Source: Pohlia nutans (Eukaryota; Streptophyta; Bryopsida; Bryales; Mniaceae). From it: a stretch of DNA of 64,000 bases. This document shows positions 10,855 to 20,500 of the stretch, piece by piece. The position numbers and the translations under genes were made by a program. The notes beneath the pieces are model-generated. The model had not been told where the DNA came from and ran no database searches. It worked only from the letters and a program-made list of their open reading frames with translations. Numbering within the stretch: position 1 is the stretch's first letter; every line of letters starts with the position of its first letter. Location of the stretch: assembly GCA_022496805.1 (NCBI GenBank), contig CM040087.1, positions 28,544,253-28,608,252 of the forward strand, in the 5' to 3' direction.

Positions 10855-13017
10855 ATGGCGACGACGAGGAGGTGCACGGAGTCGGGTTTGCGGGTTTTGT
10901 TGCGCGCGAGGGCGATTGCGGGCGTGGGAGCGCAGCGGAGGGCGTTGACGGTGGGCAGGAGTTTAGGCGGAGTGGTGGTAGGCGATGAGGGCAAGGGGCT
11001 GCTTCAGGGGAGGGGTGTGTTTTTGGGCGGGGGTTCGATGTGGGGCAGTGGGTTGGCTTCCGAGATGGCGTTGAGGGAGTTGTCCAGCCAGCCGGATCAT
11101 TTGTTCGACGATGAGAGCTCGAGCTCGGGAGAAGAGGAGGGGAAGGACGAGCTGGCAATTGATAGTTTGGGTGTTTCTCCTGCCATTGTGAAGGCCCTTG
11201 CGAAGCGCGGAATTACGCATCTGTTTCCGATTCAGAGAGCGGTGCTGGAGCCGGCGATGAAGGGGCAGGATCTCATTGCGAGGGCCAAGACGGGGACGGG
11301 TAAGACGCTTGCCTTTGGAATTCCGATCATTCGTCACATCGTGGACGAGGACAGCAAGATTGCTCCGCGGCAAGGGCGGTCCCCGAGGGCGTTGGTGCTG
11401 GCGCCGACCCGGGAACTCGCGAAGCAGGTGGAGCGGGAGTTTCATGAATCGGCTCCCATGCTGTCGACTGTCTGTGTGTATGGAGGCGTGTCGATCCCAT
11501 TGCAACAACGCCAGCTTGACAGAGGCGTGGATGTCGCGGTTGGAACGCCCGGCCGCATTATCGACCTAATTGATAAGGGTTCCTTACGGTTGGACAATGT
11601 TCACTTTTTGGTGTTGGACGAAGCCGATTCGATGCTTAATGTAGGATTCGAGGAAGACGTTGAGCGTATATTGCAGCAGCTTCCGAAGAAGCGACAGAGC
11701 ATGCTGTTTTCCGCAACGATGCCGAAGTGGGTCAAAGATCTGTCTCGCAAGTATCTCAACAGACCTTTGATTGTTGACCTGGTTGGCGACTCTGATGACA
11801 AGCTGGCGGAAGGGATCAAAAACTTGGCCATCCAGATTCCCACAACTGCCAAGCGATCCATCCTGACGGACCTGATTACAGTACATGGGAAGACTGGGAA
11901 GACGATTGTTTTTACACAGACGAAGCGTGATGCGGACGAGGTTGCAATGGCTATGGGCAATCTGGTCTCTTGTGGAGCCTTACATGGTGATATCACGCAG
12001 ATACAGAGGGAGAAGACATTGAGCGCTTTTCGGGATGGGAAGATCGCCGTGTTGGTTGCCACTGATGTTGCTGCGCGAGGACTTGACGTTCCCAATGTGG
12101 ATCTCGTCATCCATTACGAGATTCCCAACGATGCCGAAACTTTTGTTCATCGGACGGGCCGGACAGGTCGCGCAGGCAAAACAGGAACCAACATACTCAT
12201 GTTCACCAGTCAACAGATGCGAACCATGCGTACGATTGAGAGCAGTGTGAAGTGCAAGTTTCAGATGGTCGGAGCGCCACACGTCAAGGATGTTATGCAA
12301 GCTAGCTTTGAGCAGGTGAAAGGTGTTCTTGACCATGTGGATTCAAGTCTAGCTGCTGAGTTCCTTCCAACTGCAGAATCTCTTCTGGAACAGAAAGGTC
12401 CGGAGGTTTTTGCTGCAGCTCTTGCTCACCTGAGTGGCTTCAGTCAACTGCCTCCAAGTCGATCGCTGCTGACCTACGAACCAGGTATGACGACAGTGCG
12501 GCTGGTGCGGACAGGGAGCTCGCAAGCTTTGAATCCTCGTGCTGTCAGCGGGATACTTTCGAGCATCTCACGACTCGCAGCTGATTGTGTTGGCAAGATC
12601 TGCATCATCGATGATCCCAAGATTCATGGAGCTGTTTTCGACTTGCCTGATGAGGTGGCGAGAGAAATCATCATGTTACCAACTCACGATGAAGACAAAT
12701 TGGATGTGCCCACTAAACTTCCGAGAATACAACAATCTGACGAGGGCAGGGGAGGACGCACTTCGGATATGTTTGGCCGCTTTGGACAGGGCTCTTCACC
12801 ACGCAGAGGTTCCTCTGATAGGGGGAATGATCGATTCGGCAGATCTTCTTCTGCACCACCACGTTCGTCTGAGGGGAAGTTTGGCAGATTCTCTTCAGAC
12901 AGGGGCGGTGACAACAAGGCGTTTTCAGGAACATGTCATGTATGTGGTCAACGGGGACACCGGGCTAACGATTGTCCCTCAGGAGGAGGTCGCAAGCGCA
13001 GTGGTTGGGGAGGATGA
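10855..13017 (+). CDS. Organellar-type DEAD-box RNA helicase with GUCT domain and zinc knuckle
   Basis: A 720-residue ATP-dependent RNA helicase without introns. Start: ATG at 10855, the first ATG of the frame. The N-terminus ([20 protein letters not shown]...) is rich in Arg, Ser and Ala and low in acids, like a mitochondrial or plastid presequence. An acidic linker ([15 protein letters not shown]) precedes the core. Core motifs: Q-motif region ending FPIQ, Walker A AKTGTGKT (144-151), APTRELA, TPGR, DEAD (255-258), SAT (286-288), [11 protein letters not shown] and HRTGRTGR (432-439). A GUCT domain spans about 523-606, then a Gly/Arg/Ser-rich tail with FGR repeats and a CCHC zinc knuckle [14 protein letters not shown] (694-707). 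The core resembles plant RH9/RH53 (mitochondrial group II intron splicing), while GUCT domains are typical of plastid RH3 and nucleolar RH7. A role in organellar intron splicing or ribosome assembly is inferred; the organelle is not settled. Confidence 0.92.
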   Translation: MATTRRCTESGLRVLLRARAIAGVGAQRRALTVGRSLGGVVVGDEGKGLLQGRGVFLGGGSMWGSGLASEMALRELSSQPDHLFDDESSSSGEEEGKDELAIDSLGVSPAIVKALAKRGITHLFPIQRAVLEPAMKGQDLIARAKTGTGKTLAFGIPIIRHIVDEDSKIAPRQGRSPRALVLAPTRELAKQVEREFHESAPMLSTVCVYGGVSIPLQQRQLDRGVDVAVGTPGRIIDLIDKGSLRLDNVHFLVLDEADSMLNVGFEEDVERILQQLPKKRQSMLFSATMPKWVKDLSRKYLNRPLIVDLVGDSDDKLAEGIKNLAIQIPTTAKRSILTDLITVHGKTGKTIVFTQTKRDADEVAMAMGNLVSCGALHGDITQIQREKTLSAFRDGKIAVLVATDVAARGLDVPNVDLVIHYEIPNDAETFVHRTGRTGRAGKTGTNILMFTSQQMRTMRTIESSVKCKFQMVGAPHVKDVMQASFEQVKGVLDHVDSSLAAEFLPTAESLLEQKGPEVFAAALAHLSGFSQLPPSRSLLTYEPGMTTVRLVRTGSSQALNPRAVSGILSSISRLAADCVGKICIIDDPKIHGAVFDLPDEVAREIIMLPTHDEDKLDVPTKLPRIQQSDEGRGGRTSDMFGRFGQGSSPRRGSSDRGNDRFGRSSSAPPRSSEGKFGRFSSDRGGDNKAFSGTCHVCGQRGHRANDCPSGGGRKRSGWGG

Positions 13018-15085
13018 AGTGAAGATCACGGCAAATCGAATGGTTTTGATCATGAAAGATAACATATGAATGCCTTCCTTCAAACTTATTCACTCAAATT
13101 TTCCATAGTGTAGCGTTTAAAATCGGCCCAGTTGCCGTCATACGATGAGCATCTTAGAAGGCCATGAGGGATTTAAGACTGATGTAACCAGTCGCAGAGG
13201 TTTGCAGGTAGGAACTGGTACTAGAATGTTACACACTATTAGACCTGATCAAACCCGATCTCATGCCAAGGTGCGATCACGTTGCCTCGATCATCACATC
13301 GATCTGGTAGCGTCTTATACATGTCGGAGCTAAGCACTGATAATCAATTATTACCAGCGGATGATTCTGCTGGATCTGGCTCCTTATGCCGTTTTACATT
13401 TCTCCAGTTGGCTGACTAAGACTTTTATACCGTATCTTACTCTTGTAAGTTGTTACAATTTGAATTCTGCTTACATGTATAGATTATCACCTTAAACTAC
13501 GGTTGGTGTACGGAATAGTTGAAAATTGGTGGAATTGTTTTCGAATCAAGCATATTTCCTAACTGGAGATCTGAAGTTTGAGATTTTGAATGACATCCAT
13601 TGTGCTCGTATCACAATACTAGGCTTGTCACTATCATTTGTCTTCGTATTGATGTGTTGAATTTTTTCACGTCATTGAATGTCTTAGTGTATGGATACTG
13701 GAGTACTGATTTGTAGGGTTTGCTGATAAGTAGTCGATGGATTAGTGCTCTATGTTTTTGGTTGCGTGTAGTGGTTTCAAGCGGATGCAAGCGTACGTTG
13801 CCTGCAAAATTCTGTTCAATCCACTGGTTGACTTTATGTTAACCCTCTATCGACCACCTTCTGAAGGTGATCATTGACCTTACGGTCACATAGAGTTTGG
13901 AGGGCAGAGATTTCAGTACTAGGTGAAACAGAATTGTGTGAGTTTACGCGGCCGGTCCATAGCTCGACGGGGCTGGCAATAATACAATGCACAAGTCCAC
14001 TAGGACTTTCAAAACAAGGACGAGACCCAAAAATGGTGATGAAGCAGGCGTCAGATAGGAGCGAAAGACTAATTTCTGAAATTAATCAAGGCCGCAGTCC
14101 GGCTCATTTGAACTATGCTAAATCATCACCCGCCTGCTTCACCAAGACACATTCGAACATACACAGTTACCAGTACCGGAAATCTCAGAAGGAAGGCAGT
14201 CGGTCCTAGATAATCATTGATTAACTCAAGCAATCTTGTTGCAGGAACCTTTTTCATCATGGATTACACCGGTACTAACAGAAAACACCAGAGAAAAGAT
14301 CCCAACAACCTACGGATCTGTCACTAAAATATAAGCCTATCGTCGCATTAAATTATCGACCATAGCAACCATCACCAACATAAAAGACTGACCAGAACCA
14401 ATGCAAGACCTCCTCACAGCCATGTCCTCATCAAACCCACCGTAGAAGTGAGTACAACCCTAAGAAAGCAGACACGAGAACCAGAGACAAACAACACAAT
14501 CGCCGGCATAAGAGATCTACTGCGGCCCAAATACATAAGAGCCTTGGCACCGTCTTCCCAGTACAGCAAGTTCTCAAGCAATGGCAAAGTCAATTGACAG
14601 AACACGAAGACATGACGCGGCTACAAAGCGAAACGCTAATTAGACTCATGATACCCTAGAACAGGAGGCAGCGGGTGAAACGGCGGTTCCACGTCAGACT
14701 GTAGGGTTGTGAATCCGGCATATGGGAAAGGCCAGTTGGGTCCAAGTGTCATCCCCCGTGGAGTAGTATATCTTCACTTTGCTACAGTCTTTGGGTTTAT
14801 TCAAAGACATATCTACCTTTCGCTCTCAGGCACTTCTTATAATGCAGAGCTTCAGTGCATTCTGGCAAAGAATATGGGAAATATGGTGCATCGGTGGGTG
14901 GGTTTATCCCTAAGACTCTTCAGAGCCTTTTACAGTATGGATTGAAAATATTTTTTTCTCCGAACTCCACTACCTACAGAATGTCGTTATGAAAGACATA
15001 CTGTAAGTTCTTGTTTTCAAGGCCGCATAGATTTGGGGAGCCCCTGATCAAAATTTATTCTAACTTTGTGATTGTTGAAGCTCCA
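13018..15085. other. 3' flank of the helicase and long intergenic stretch
   Basis: Probably the helicase 3' UTR at first, then sequence without recognisable genes. Frames at 13874-14209 and 14709-14945 have no family features and were not called. Confidence 0.35.
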
Positions 15086-15205
15086 AATTCGTGTAAGTGT
15101 ATTAGGGCCAATTTATGACTATGGGCCTAGAGTTGTGACCAAGAAAAATGAATTATTCTTATGGTCATACTTCCGTAGTTTTTAAGGCTCTCGGGTCTCT
15201 TACTA
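15086..15205. repeat. 120-bp direct repeat, left copy
   Basis: Identical to 16863-16982 except for two C/T differences. It contains the terminal region (GGGCCAATTTATGACTATGG) of a PIF-like MITE and ends TTACTA exactly where the Tc1-type element begins. Confidence 0.95.
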
Positions 15206-15392
15206 CAGTGGCGACCAGAAGTCTTCGCACAGTGGCCCATCACTTCAACAGGTGTTGACTATAGCTTAGTAAGTGGGTTTACAGGAGATTTTTTGGGTTA
15301 GCATTGATTGATACACCACATGGCACCTAATTAACATTGACTCCCCAAAACTTTGCCACTTGTAGAAATTATTCATGCAAAAATCGTGAAGG

Positions 15393-15431
15393 GGTGTGTA
15401 CAACTTAATATGCACATCAGTTGTACACACC
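15393..15431. repeat. Hairpin in the transposon 5' leader
   Basis: GGTGTGTACAACT and AGTTGTACACACC form a perfect 13-bp inverted repeat around a 13-nt loop, upstream of the transposase start. It may be a transposase-binding site or an RNA hairpin. Confidence 0.6.
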
Positions 15432-15517
15432 ACTATCTTCTCATTAAAATTGCACTTGTGAGGCTTTTTGTTTTGGATTTTTTTTGTATGATTTGGAGAG
15501 GCCTTTGGTGATTCACT

Positions 15518-16543
15518 ATGGCTCCTAGAAGGTCTGAGAATCAACGTAGGGCAGTTCTTGAGATGTATGAGCGAGGCAACTCATATGGCCAGATTTCTGC
15601 AGTTTTGGGCATTCCTCGAAGCACTTCTTCTGACATAGTGCGAAGGTTCCGTGAGAGAGAGAGTCTAACAGATAAAACTTCACCTGGTAGACCTAGAATT
15701 CTAGATGAACGCGGTGACCGTGGCATTGTGAGGAGATTAAATGATCCAAATACTAGCACAGCGGCAGCTACAGGAAGAGTGTTACGATCTGAGGGCTTCC
15801 AATTGAGTGATAATACGGTGAAAAGGAGTCTTCGGAGGCAAGGGTTGAGAGCATGCGTGAAGACCAAGAAGCCACTTTTGACAAAGAAACATCGAGCACG
15901 TCGTTTGCAGTGGGCAAAGAAGTGCAAGCATGCAGATTGGGAGTTTTGGGCTCATGTCATTTTTTCTGATGAGTCTAAATTCAATCTTTTTGGCTCAGAT
16001 GGACGTCAGTATTGTTGGAGAAAGAGTGGAGATCGTCTTTTAGATCAGCATGTGCAATCTACAGTCAAACATGGAGGAGGAAACATAATGGTTTGGGGTT
16101 GTATGACTTGGGAAGGAGTTGGCAAGCTTCACCTGATTGAAGGGAAGATGGATAAATATGTATATCGCAACATTTTAGAGACGGAACTTATGGGCACTAT
16201 ACAGATGCAAGGTTTAGAAGAGGATGAGGTTATTTTCCAGCATGATAATGACCCAAAGCATACTGCACATTACGTTGTAGAGTGGTTGCGTGCTCAAAAA
16301 TTTGAGCTTATTGGACACCCTCCACAATCACCTGATCTCAATCCAATAGAACATCTTTGGAATGAAGTAGATCGTCGTCTGAGAAGGTCTAAAAGGAAAC
16401 CAACTAGTAAAAGTGACTTATGGGAGAAGATCCAAGAAATTTGGTACGGTATAGAGCCTGATGTTGTTAGGAAGTTAATACGCTCTATGCCTCAAAGAGC
16501 TCTTGATGTCTACCATGCAAGAGGTGGCCACACACGGTGGTAG
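15518..16543 (+). CDS. Tc1-family transposase (DD34E), intact
   Basis: A 341-residue cut-and-paste transposase, the usual Tc1 length, in one uninterrupted frame. The N-terminal half has a paired-like DNA-binding region: a first helix-turn-helix at about 8-48, the GRPR hinge at 57-60, and a second helix-turn-helix to about 115. The catalytic domain (DDE_3 type) has D151 in IFSDESKF, D243 in QHDNDPKHTAH and E278 in SPDLNPIEHLWNE. Exactly 34 residues lie between D243 and E278, defining DD34E. The HGGGNIMVWGCM block is typical of Tc1. Plant mariner elements are normally DD39D, so a DD34E member in a plant genome is unusual. Intact catalytic residues and frame suggest recent activity or recent arrival. 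Assembly contamination is unlikely because the element sits in a local MITE and is followed by a plant PPOX gene. Confidence 0.93.
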   Translation: MAPRRSENQRRAVLEMYERGNSYGQISAVLGIPRSTSSDIVRRFRERESLTDKTSPGRPRILDERGDRGIVRRLNDPNTSTAAATGRVLRSEGFQLSDNTVKRSLRRQGLRACVKTKKPLLTKKHRARRLQWAKKCKHADWEFWAHVIFSDESKFNLFGSDGRQYCWRKSGDRLLDQHVQSTVKHGGGNIMVWGCMTWEGVGKLHLIEGKMDKYVYRNILETELMGTIQMQGLEEDEVIFQHDNDPKHTAHYVVEWLRAQKFELIGHPPQSPDLNPIEHLWNEVDRRLRRSKRKPTSKSDLWEKIQEIWYGIEPDVVRKLIRSMPQRALDVYHARGGHTRW

Positions 16544-16862
16544 TGTTTGTGAGTGCTTATGAGTTGAATCATTGAGTTATAAAGGTGTTTAGTAATTTTA
16601 AGTCTTATTTTCTATAGTTGATATGCAATAAAAATCAATTTGACCATAAAGAATTGTACAGGCTTGTTACACATTTGAATTATTGTGTGTTTTTCTAATT
16701 CATATTTTCATTGAAAACTTTGTGTTTTATGCCTGTTGCAACTATACGTGCTTGTGATTGTGTTCTTGTTATTTTATGAGAGTTCATGTAGATTTGGCAA
16801 GTATTTAAAAAAAAAAACTCCTCTTGTACAACTATTTGTGGTTGCCACTGGTTGTGTAAGTG

Positions 16863-16982
16863 AATTCGTGTAAGTGTATTAGGGCCAATTTATGACTATG
16901 GGCCTAGAGTTGTGACCAAGAAAAATGAATTATTCTTATGGTCATATTTCCGTAGTTTTTAAGGCTCTCGGGTCTTTTACTA
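16863..16982. repeat. 120-bp direct repeat, right copy
   Basis: Second copy of 15086-15205 (118 of 120 identical). Here it continues into the rest of the MITE at 16882-17348, so this is probably the original location. Confidence 0.95.
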
Positions 16983-17348
16983 GGTGTAAACTGAATTTAG
17001 AATGACCACACACTAAAATGAGAGTGGGTTTGTTTTTTTAAATATGTATGTCGCCACAATAATTAACAATAACATTGGGAAAAAAATTAAACATACAAAC
17101 ACAGATTTTCTTTTCATGATCTCCTAGTATTACGGCGAGAGATATTTTTTGTTAGACCCATGGAAAAACAACTTGAATCATGAAATATCATTCATGAAAC
17201 ATTATCCACTAGGCCACTAAGGACTTCAATGTCCGTGATCATTCTCCTTTTTTCTTGATAGTGTAAATCCTGGGTCGAGTTCATAGGCCAATCACAATTT
17301 TAGAGGGATTTGGGATGATTTTTTGGTCCGCAGTTTAAACTGGCCTTT
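16882..17348. mobile_element. PIF/Harbinger-like MITE next to the PPOX gene
   Basis: The left end GGGCCAATTTATGACTATGG and the right end GGTCCGCAGTTTAAACTGGCC are imperfect inverted repeats, with TTA at the left and a possible TTA near 17349. It is related to 2294-3033. The right end lies about 40 bp before the first in-frame ATG upstream of PPOX. Confidence 0.55.
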
Positions 17349-17589
17349 TTATTCTAGGGTTCAAGATTTTGAGTTCGAAATTTCCAAAATGAAAAGACTA
17401 GAAAATTGGCTATGCCTCGTAGACTACGAAGAATGTGCCAGACAGGATTTCAAAGGGACCGCAATCAGGCAGCCAACAGGAGATCGCCACGTGGAAAGAG
17501 ACTTGAAGCTTTTAAGCTGTGAACAATCACTGGCCTTTGAAACGAGACAGAAGGGCGTTTGCAAGCACTTGCGCAGGATAATTCTGGCT

Positions 17590-20500
17590 ATGGCGGATTC
17601 GGGACCTAAAGGTATGTCACGTCCAAGCAATTGCTTCGCACTTCTATCGTCGATGGCGTTGGAATTTGAATAGAAATTGAATCGACTGTGTTTGTGTGTA
17701 TTGATCTTTGTGAGTGTGGCGAGGTCAACAGAGTCCAGCCAGGGGTTTAAGTTTCAGTGCTTTTCGTGTAGAGAATTCATGCAAGAAATGATTCCGCGTG
17801 TAATTGAATGTTTGGATGATGGCATTGTGGCTTTCGACGTTGCTGCTGCGTTCCAGTGAATGCTTGCCACAAAATGAATGAATGATGCGGGATTATCGAT
17901 GCATTCTAGACGTTTAGGGTTTATGCAATTCGAGAAATGCAAAGGTTAGGTTCATGTGTGAACTCACAAGTAGCCGAGCCTGCATTCTGTCATAATGCGT
18001 TCATATATAAAATGGATGTTTCAACTGTCATAACATTCTTGAGGAGCTGCTTGAACGCTCTTAGAATCAATGTTTCTTTTTGTGTTACAGTGGAAAGGTG
18101 CAAAGCTGTATACTGCTCTGGAATGTTCTGATTTTGTTTTGTAAATCTGGTCTTATTTATGGCAATTTTTTGGTGGAATTGACATTCTTGCTCGGTTAAG
18201 ACAATATCAAAATTTTATATCCGAAATCTCACAAACTTATCGTGATTGGCACGCAGAGCGATCTCTCGGTTCGGTGGCAGTTGTTGGAGCTGGTGTCAGG
18301 TATCCATAATCCTTTGACTTTTTTGAACCCGTAAAGGACCAGTAGGCTTAAATGTTTTTTTAATAGCAGTTTTGAGTAAGTTTCTAAGTCTCTTTTTTGT
18401 CCACTTTATTCATCTATTCACCAACATATGCAACGTTCTTCACTGTTTCTGGTGACACAATCTGCTATTTTGCAGTAGTCTGTGATCACTTTATGAGAGG
18501 TATTAATGTTTTCTTCTTCTTGAACGAAGTGGGTTGGCGGCAGCATATCGGTTACGGTCTGAAGGGGTTGCAGTCACCGTTTTTGAGGCCCAGGATGCAG
18601 TTGGTGGGAAAATACAGAGCTACTCGAAAGATGGTCTCATTTGGGAGAAGGGTCCCAACACTATGGTATTACATGCACTGGATGCCATTACTTCTGATTT
18701 TATCAATAGTCTTGTAGGATTACAGCCTGGGTGTGAAATGCATAATACTGCAATCATCCGAACCTGAAAATGAAACCAACTTCTTTGCTTCATTTGTGTG
18801 GTATGGCAGGCTGAGACTGAACCCGAAGTCACCTCCTTGATCGACCAGCTTGGATTGAGAGAGAAGCAGCAATGGGTATGGTCTGACCCTTTTTTGGTTG
18901 CACAGTTGTCTTGACTTTACTCCATTTTATATCATGGCTAAGGTTTCGTACGAGTTACTGGAATTTAATGTTCGTTTCGGTTAGTTTTGAAGTCTGAGCA
19001 TGTACTGCATTTGGATCTTTAGATGTTTTTGGTTGGACATCGTTCAACTTCTTATTGTGCGGGTATCTTTACGTGAAGCTCATAAAGTTGATGAATGTTT
19101 CTCGTGTTGCGGTCACAGCCTGTGATGCAGAACAAGCGCTATGTTGTGAGGGACGGAAAGCCCCTACTGGTGCGTTTTCACACTTCTTTTTGAGTTTTCA
19201 ATTAAACATTTTTGTGGATGAGACAAAGGGATTGATTTGTGGTGGTTTTGCAGTTGCCTTCTAATCCTCTGGGCCTTATCACTACGAAGCTTCTTTCTGC
19301 TCAATCTAAGGTTTATATTCTACCATCCACCTTTTAACCCCTATACGTCCTCACCCCTCTCCAAATTCGGCAGTTTTGCAAAAGATGCATCATAAAATGC
19401 AACCCAAAGGGATATTTTGAACTTGATGTATGAATAAAAGTTGTACATTATAAATTTTAGATTCTATCCATATGGTTAGATCTGCGATTGCTATCACCAA
19501 TATTTTTGTATAAAATTTGAAACTTGAAATTGAAAATTCTTTTGTAATTCAATTACGAATAATATATTGACAATTTGTACATGAAATTTGTTGTGATTGG
19601 TGGAAATGTAATACTCTAAGTGTAGTGATTTTTGGGAGATTTTTTGGTTTCTTAATTTTATGAGTTTGACTTTTTTAAGAGCACTTTTACACTGAAATCT
19701 TCGATTTTTTGGGTGAATCACTACAACATGAAATGAGGCATAAAATATATAGTAAAAATCCACACTGCAAAAAGTCAATGACGGATGAGAAAACTGTGTT
19801 TGATTCTGTACATCGTCCACTTTTTGGACGGTTGGACGTTTAGGGGTTAATTTTATAGACCATGACGGTAAATATTTCTCTGTCAAGGTTTTGGTCAGTA
19901 ATTTGTGGTAAGTCATCACAATAGATTTCGTATTGGACATCTGCCATGCTTCAAATCTCCATGTGCTAGCATAAGTTGTGACTTTTGTGTAACTGACCTA
20001 GTTGGAATATGGACAATCTGTTCCTTCTTTGGGTGCAGTTTCAAATATTTTTTGAGCCTTTCCTTTGGAAGCGCAAAGAAACTCCAATAATTGATTCATC
20101 TAGTGGACGAGAGCTGTCTCGTGATGAAAGGTTCGAAACAAGTAATTGCCATTATGCACATAGTCTGTTGTGCTGTCATTACTGCCTTGTATTTGAGCAC
20201 AATGGCATGGAACTCTGAAGTAAACTTGACGAGCATAACTGGAAATGATGTCCAGTTAATGTCAAAGCAACTTTGTGTATCTTAAGTTATTACTTTTACG
20301 AGCTTGTTATGGGGATTGTCATGAAATGCAGTGTTGCGGATTTTTTCACCAGGCATTTCGGTCGTGAGGTGAGGTCCTTTCATTTCTTTAAGTTCACGTG
20401 CAGCCTGAACGTTTATTTTTTGTTTAGGCTTAAGGATGTCAGGCTTTGATGTGCTTTGACTTGTATTATATCCGTGAGCTAAACAAATGGAACGAACTCA

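Larger units (their letters stand above)
15206..16850 (+). mobile_element. Tc1-type DD34E DNA transposon
   Basis: The left end CAGTGGCGACCAGAAG follows TACTA. The right end reads, inward, CAGTGGCAACCACAAA. The 12-bp termini match at all but one position and the outer 30 bp partly match. CAGTG ends next to TA are typical of Tc1 elements. The right side lacks TA and has instead 12 extra bases (GTTGTGTAAGTG) before the second copy of the 120-bp repeat. The element carries one complete transposase ORF. Confidence 0.8.

Noticed and set aside
15086..16982. The 120-bp direct repeats as LTRs
   Set aside because: They do not have TG...CA ends, there is no primer site, and the enclosed protein is a DDE DNA transposase. 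The sequence belongs to an adjacent MITE.
18397..18767. Open frames in 18397-18767 as separate genes
   Set aside because: They overlap PPOX exon 3 and its introns; the exon reading explains the coding signal.
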